DNA of 5,193 nucleotides, taken from assembly GCA_030066455.1 (NCBI GenBank), contig JASJBQ010000329.1, positions 1-5,193 on the forward strand. Direction: 5' to 3'. This DNA comes from Desulfobacterales bacterium (lineage in GTDB: Bacteria > Desulfobacterota > Desulfobacteria > Desulfobacterales > UBA5852). How positions within the stretch are numbered: position 1 is the first letter of the stretch; each line of letters opens with the position of its first letter. Below are positions 1-5,193 of the stretch, piece by piece. The position numbers and the translations under genes are program-made. The notes beneath the pieces were generated by a model. It had not been told where the DNA came from, did not search any database, and was given only the letters and a program-made list of their open reading frames with translations.

Positions 1-34
1 GAGAACGCCGCCCGGGGCCGAAAGATGCCGCCTG
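1..34. repeat. 34-bp direct repeat, probable edge of a second fold-back element
   Basis: These 34 bases are identical to 152-185, which lie inside the right arm of the fold-back repeat at 52-197. After the match the two copies diverge completely: here the sequence continues with a different 17-base stretch up to the left tip of the full element at 52, while the other copy continues into its terminal inverted repeat. The simplest reading is that a second, related element ends at about 34-51 and abuts the complete one. Its other arm would lie outside the window. The identity is seen directly; the assignment to a second element is inferred. Confidence 0.75.
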
Positions 35-51
35 CGTGCACCAACACCCCG

Positions 52-195
52 GATGCCCGTTTACAGGGGGTAGATTTTGGTTCCGGGCAAGGCCGCAGCC
101 CGCTTGGGCACCGCAGGCGTAGCGCGGCTACGTCGAGGACGCCCAACGGGCGAGAACGCCGCCCGGGGCCGAAAGATGCCGCCTGTAAACGGGCA

Positions 196-197
<2 letters not shown>
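52..197. repeat. 146-bp imperfect fold-back (MITE/REP-like) repeat
   Basis: The outer 16 bases (52-67, beginning GATGCCCGTTTACAGG) are an exact inverted copy of 182-197. Inside them the arms stay related almost to the centre. 71-88 against 161-178 matches at 12 of 18 positions, with four of the six differences being T opposite G, so they would be G-U pairs in a plus-strand transcript. 98-109 pairs with 141-151 apart from one bulged base, and 118-123 pairs with 127-132 around a GCG loop. The whole segment can therefore fold as one long hairpin centred near 125. No reading frame of its own is credible. It sits directly behind gdhA and its tip supplies the last two bases of the gdhA stop codon, so it may also act as a 3' stabiliser or terminator, although no T-run follows. 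Calling it a mobile or dispersed family needs other genomic copies. Confidence 0.7.
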
Positions 198-4703
<4,506 letters not shown>

Positions 4704-4739
4704 AGGCCCTCCCGTGCAGACGGATCGTCAGCTGGGGTC

Positions 4740-4768
4740 AAGATAACCGGTCCGCACCCGGTTGTAAA
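4740..4768 (-). promoter_or_regulatory. Sigma70-like promoter of the 990-aa gene
   Basis: Read on the minus strand, TTTACA (4763-4768; 5 of 6 to the -35 consensus) is followed after exactly 17 bases by TATCTT (4740-4745; 4 of 6 to the -10 consensus). Transcription would start near 4733, giving a leader of about 30 bases that contains the GGGAGGG ribosome site at 4707-4713 before the ATG at 4703. Position, spacing and leader length all fit. It was found by eye and not scored statistically. Confidence 0.6.
4745..4763. promoter_or_regulatory. Dyad AACCGG-N7-CCGGTT, candidate operator
   Basis: A perfect inverted repeat with 6-bp arms (4745-4750 and 4758-4763) and a 7-base centre fills the spacer between the proposed -35 and -10 boxes. 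A protein bound here would sit on the promoter itself, as repressors do and as MerR-family activators do, although MerR promoters usually have longer 19-20 bp spacers. No regulator gene is present in the window. The dyad is seen directly; its role is inferred. Confidence 0.45.
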
Positions 4769-4783
4769 TCACCCAGGGACGGC

Positions 4784-4821
4784 ATGGCAAATCGACCGCC
4801 TCGGGCGGGTGGCGTTGCCAT
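4784..4821 (+). other. Nested hairpin in the divergent intergenic region
   Basis: An outer 7-bp inverted repeat (ATGGCAA at 4784-4790, TTGCCAT at 4815-4821) encloses an inner 5-bp stem (CCGCC at 4796-4800, GGCGG at 4804-4808) with a TCG loop. The two stems are separated by short unpaired flanks of five and six bases. No T-run follows, so it is not a clear terminator. It could be an operator dyad or leader RNA structure for the plus-strand gene at 4918. Confidence 0.35.
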
Positions 4822-4831
4822 ACCTTCGGCA

Positions 4832-4855
4832 CGCCGGCCGCGGTTGCGGCCGCCG
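4832..4855 (+). other. GC-rich hairpin upstream of the TPP-enzyme gene
   Basis: A 7-bp perfect stem (4835-4841 with 4846-4852) around a GGTT loop is extended by two more pairs after one mismatch (4832-4833 with 4854-4855). It is very GC-rich and ends 62 bases before the ATG at 4918. It is not followed by a T-run. It could be a leader structure, a protein-binding site or simply a feature of GC-rich sequence. No convincing sigma70 promoter for the plus-strand gene was found nearby; TATGCT at 4862-4867 lacks a partner box at proper spacing. Confidence 0.35.
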
Positions 4856-4917
4856 GGCGATTATGCTACAGCGCTGACTTTGCCGGAGCCCGCCAGATAC
4901 GAGGAAGAGGGGGATCG

Positions 4918-5193
4918 ATGCCCACCGTCGCTGATCGTTTCGTCGAACGCCTGATCGACCATGATGTGCGCCACGCCTTTGGCATTCCCGGAGGCCCCTG
5001 GATTCCCTACATGGAGGCCATGCGTCAACGCGGCCTGCCGTTCACGGTCGTGGCCAACGAGGCTTCCGCCGGCTTCATGGCCGACGTCTGTTACCGGCTG
5101 ACCGGCCGGCCGGCCCTGTGCCACGGCACTTTCGGGCCCGGGGCCACCAACCTGGCCACCGGCGTGGGCTGCGCCTGGCTGGACCGCTCCGCG
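4918..5193 (+). CDS. Thiamine-diphosphate enzyme, acetolactate-synthase-like, N-terminal part
   Basis: The first 92 residues of a gene that runs off the right edge. The reading frame is open to the last base. The product shows the N-terminal pyrimidine-binding domain of the ThDP-dependent enzymes: FGIPGGP (21-27), the NEASAGFMAD segment (47-56) with Glu48 at the place of the catalytic glutamate that activates thiamine, and TFGPGATNLATGVG (71-84), the family signature. Members include acetolactate synthase large subunit, benzoylformate decarboxylase and related 2-keto acid enzymes, about 550 residues long. The fragment is too short to tell them apart, so the substrate is unknown. The ATG at 4918 follows AGAGGGGG (4906-4913) by four bases. 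The gene is transcribed away from the 990-aa gene across a 214-bp gap. Confidence 0.9.
   Translation, partial: MPTVADRFVERLIDHDVRHAFGIPGGPWIPYMEAMRQRGLPFTVVANEASAGFMADVCYRLTGRPALCHGTFGPGATNLATGVGCAWLDRSA

Noticed and set aside
4861..5124. 87-codon minus-strand frame overlapping the start of the ThDP-enzyme gene
   Set aside because: Antisense to a segment with clear ThDP-enzyme motifs; no motif or ribosome site of its own.

Overview
The window is GC-rich DNA carrying three protein-coding genes plus a repeat region at its left edge. The gene content, Shine-Dalgarno sites and codon use point to a Gram-negative bacterium. The receiver-plus-PEP/pyruvate-binding protein and the type of GC-rich fold-back repeat suggest a Desulfobacterota (deltaproteobacterial) host, but this is an impression from memory and not a test.

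Layout, left to right. Positions 1-195 hold no gene. They contain a 146-bp imperfect fold-back repeat (52-197) with perfect 16-bp terminal inverted repeats, and beside it a 34-bp exact copy of part of that repeat (1-34), probably the edge of a second element. The right tip of the repeat supplies the last two bases of the stop codon of the next gene. That gene, on the minus strand (196-1545), is a complete hexameric-type, probably NADP-dependent, glutamate dehydrogenase (gdhA). After a 185-bp gap comes a large minus-strand gene (1731-4703). It encodes a 990-residue protein with two degenerate response-regulator receiver-like regions, an ATP-grasp PEP-synthase/PPDK-type nucleotide-binding domain, and a further C-terminal domain. 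It lacks the phosphohistidine and PEP-binding domains of the true enzymes. A 214-bp divergent intergenic region (4704-4917) holds a good sigma70-like promoter for the 990-aa gene, with a perfect 6-bp dyad filling its spacer, and two GC-rich hairpins on the other side. At the right edge (4918-5193) begins the N-terminal part of a thiamine-diphosphate enzyme of the acetolactate-synthase type, on the plus strand and cut by the window end.

How the genes may work together: gdhA links ammonium and 2-oxoglutarate to glutamate. The large protein is related to enzymes acting at the pyruvate/PEP node but is probably a regulator or partial dikinase. The right-hand gene probably handles pyruvate or another 2-keto acid. 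A shared theme of carbon/nitrogen central metabolism is possible, but nothing in the sequence proves a functional link. The two minus-strand genes could be co-transcribed from the promoter at 4740-4768, because no convincing separate promoter was seen before gdhA. The least ordinary parts are the fold-back repeat, the dyad embedded in the promoter, and the degenerate-receiver/partial-dikinase protein.
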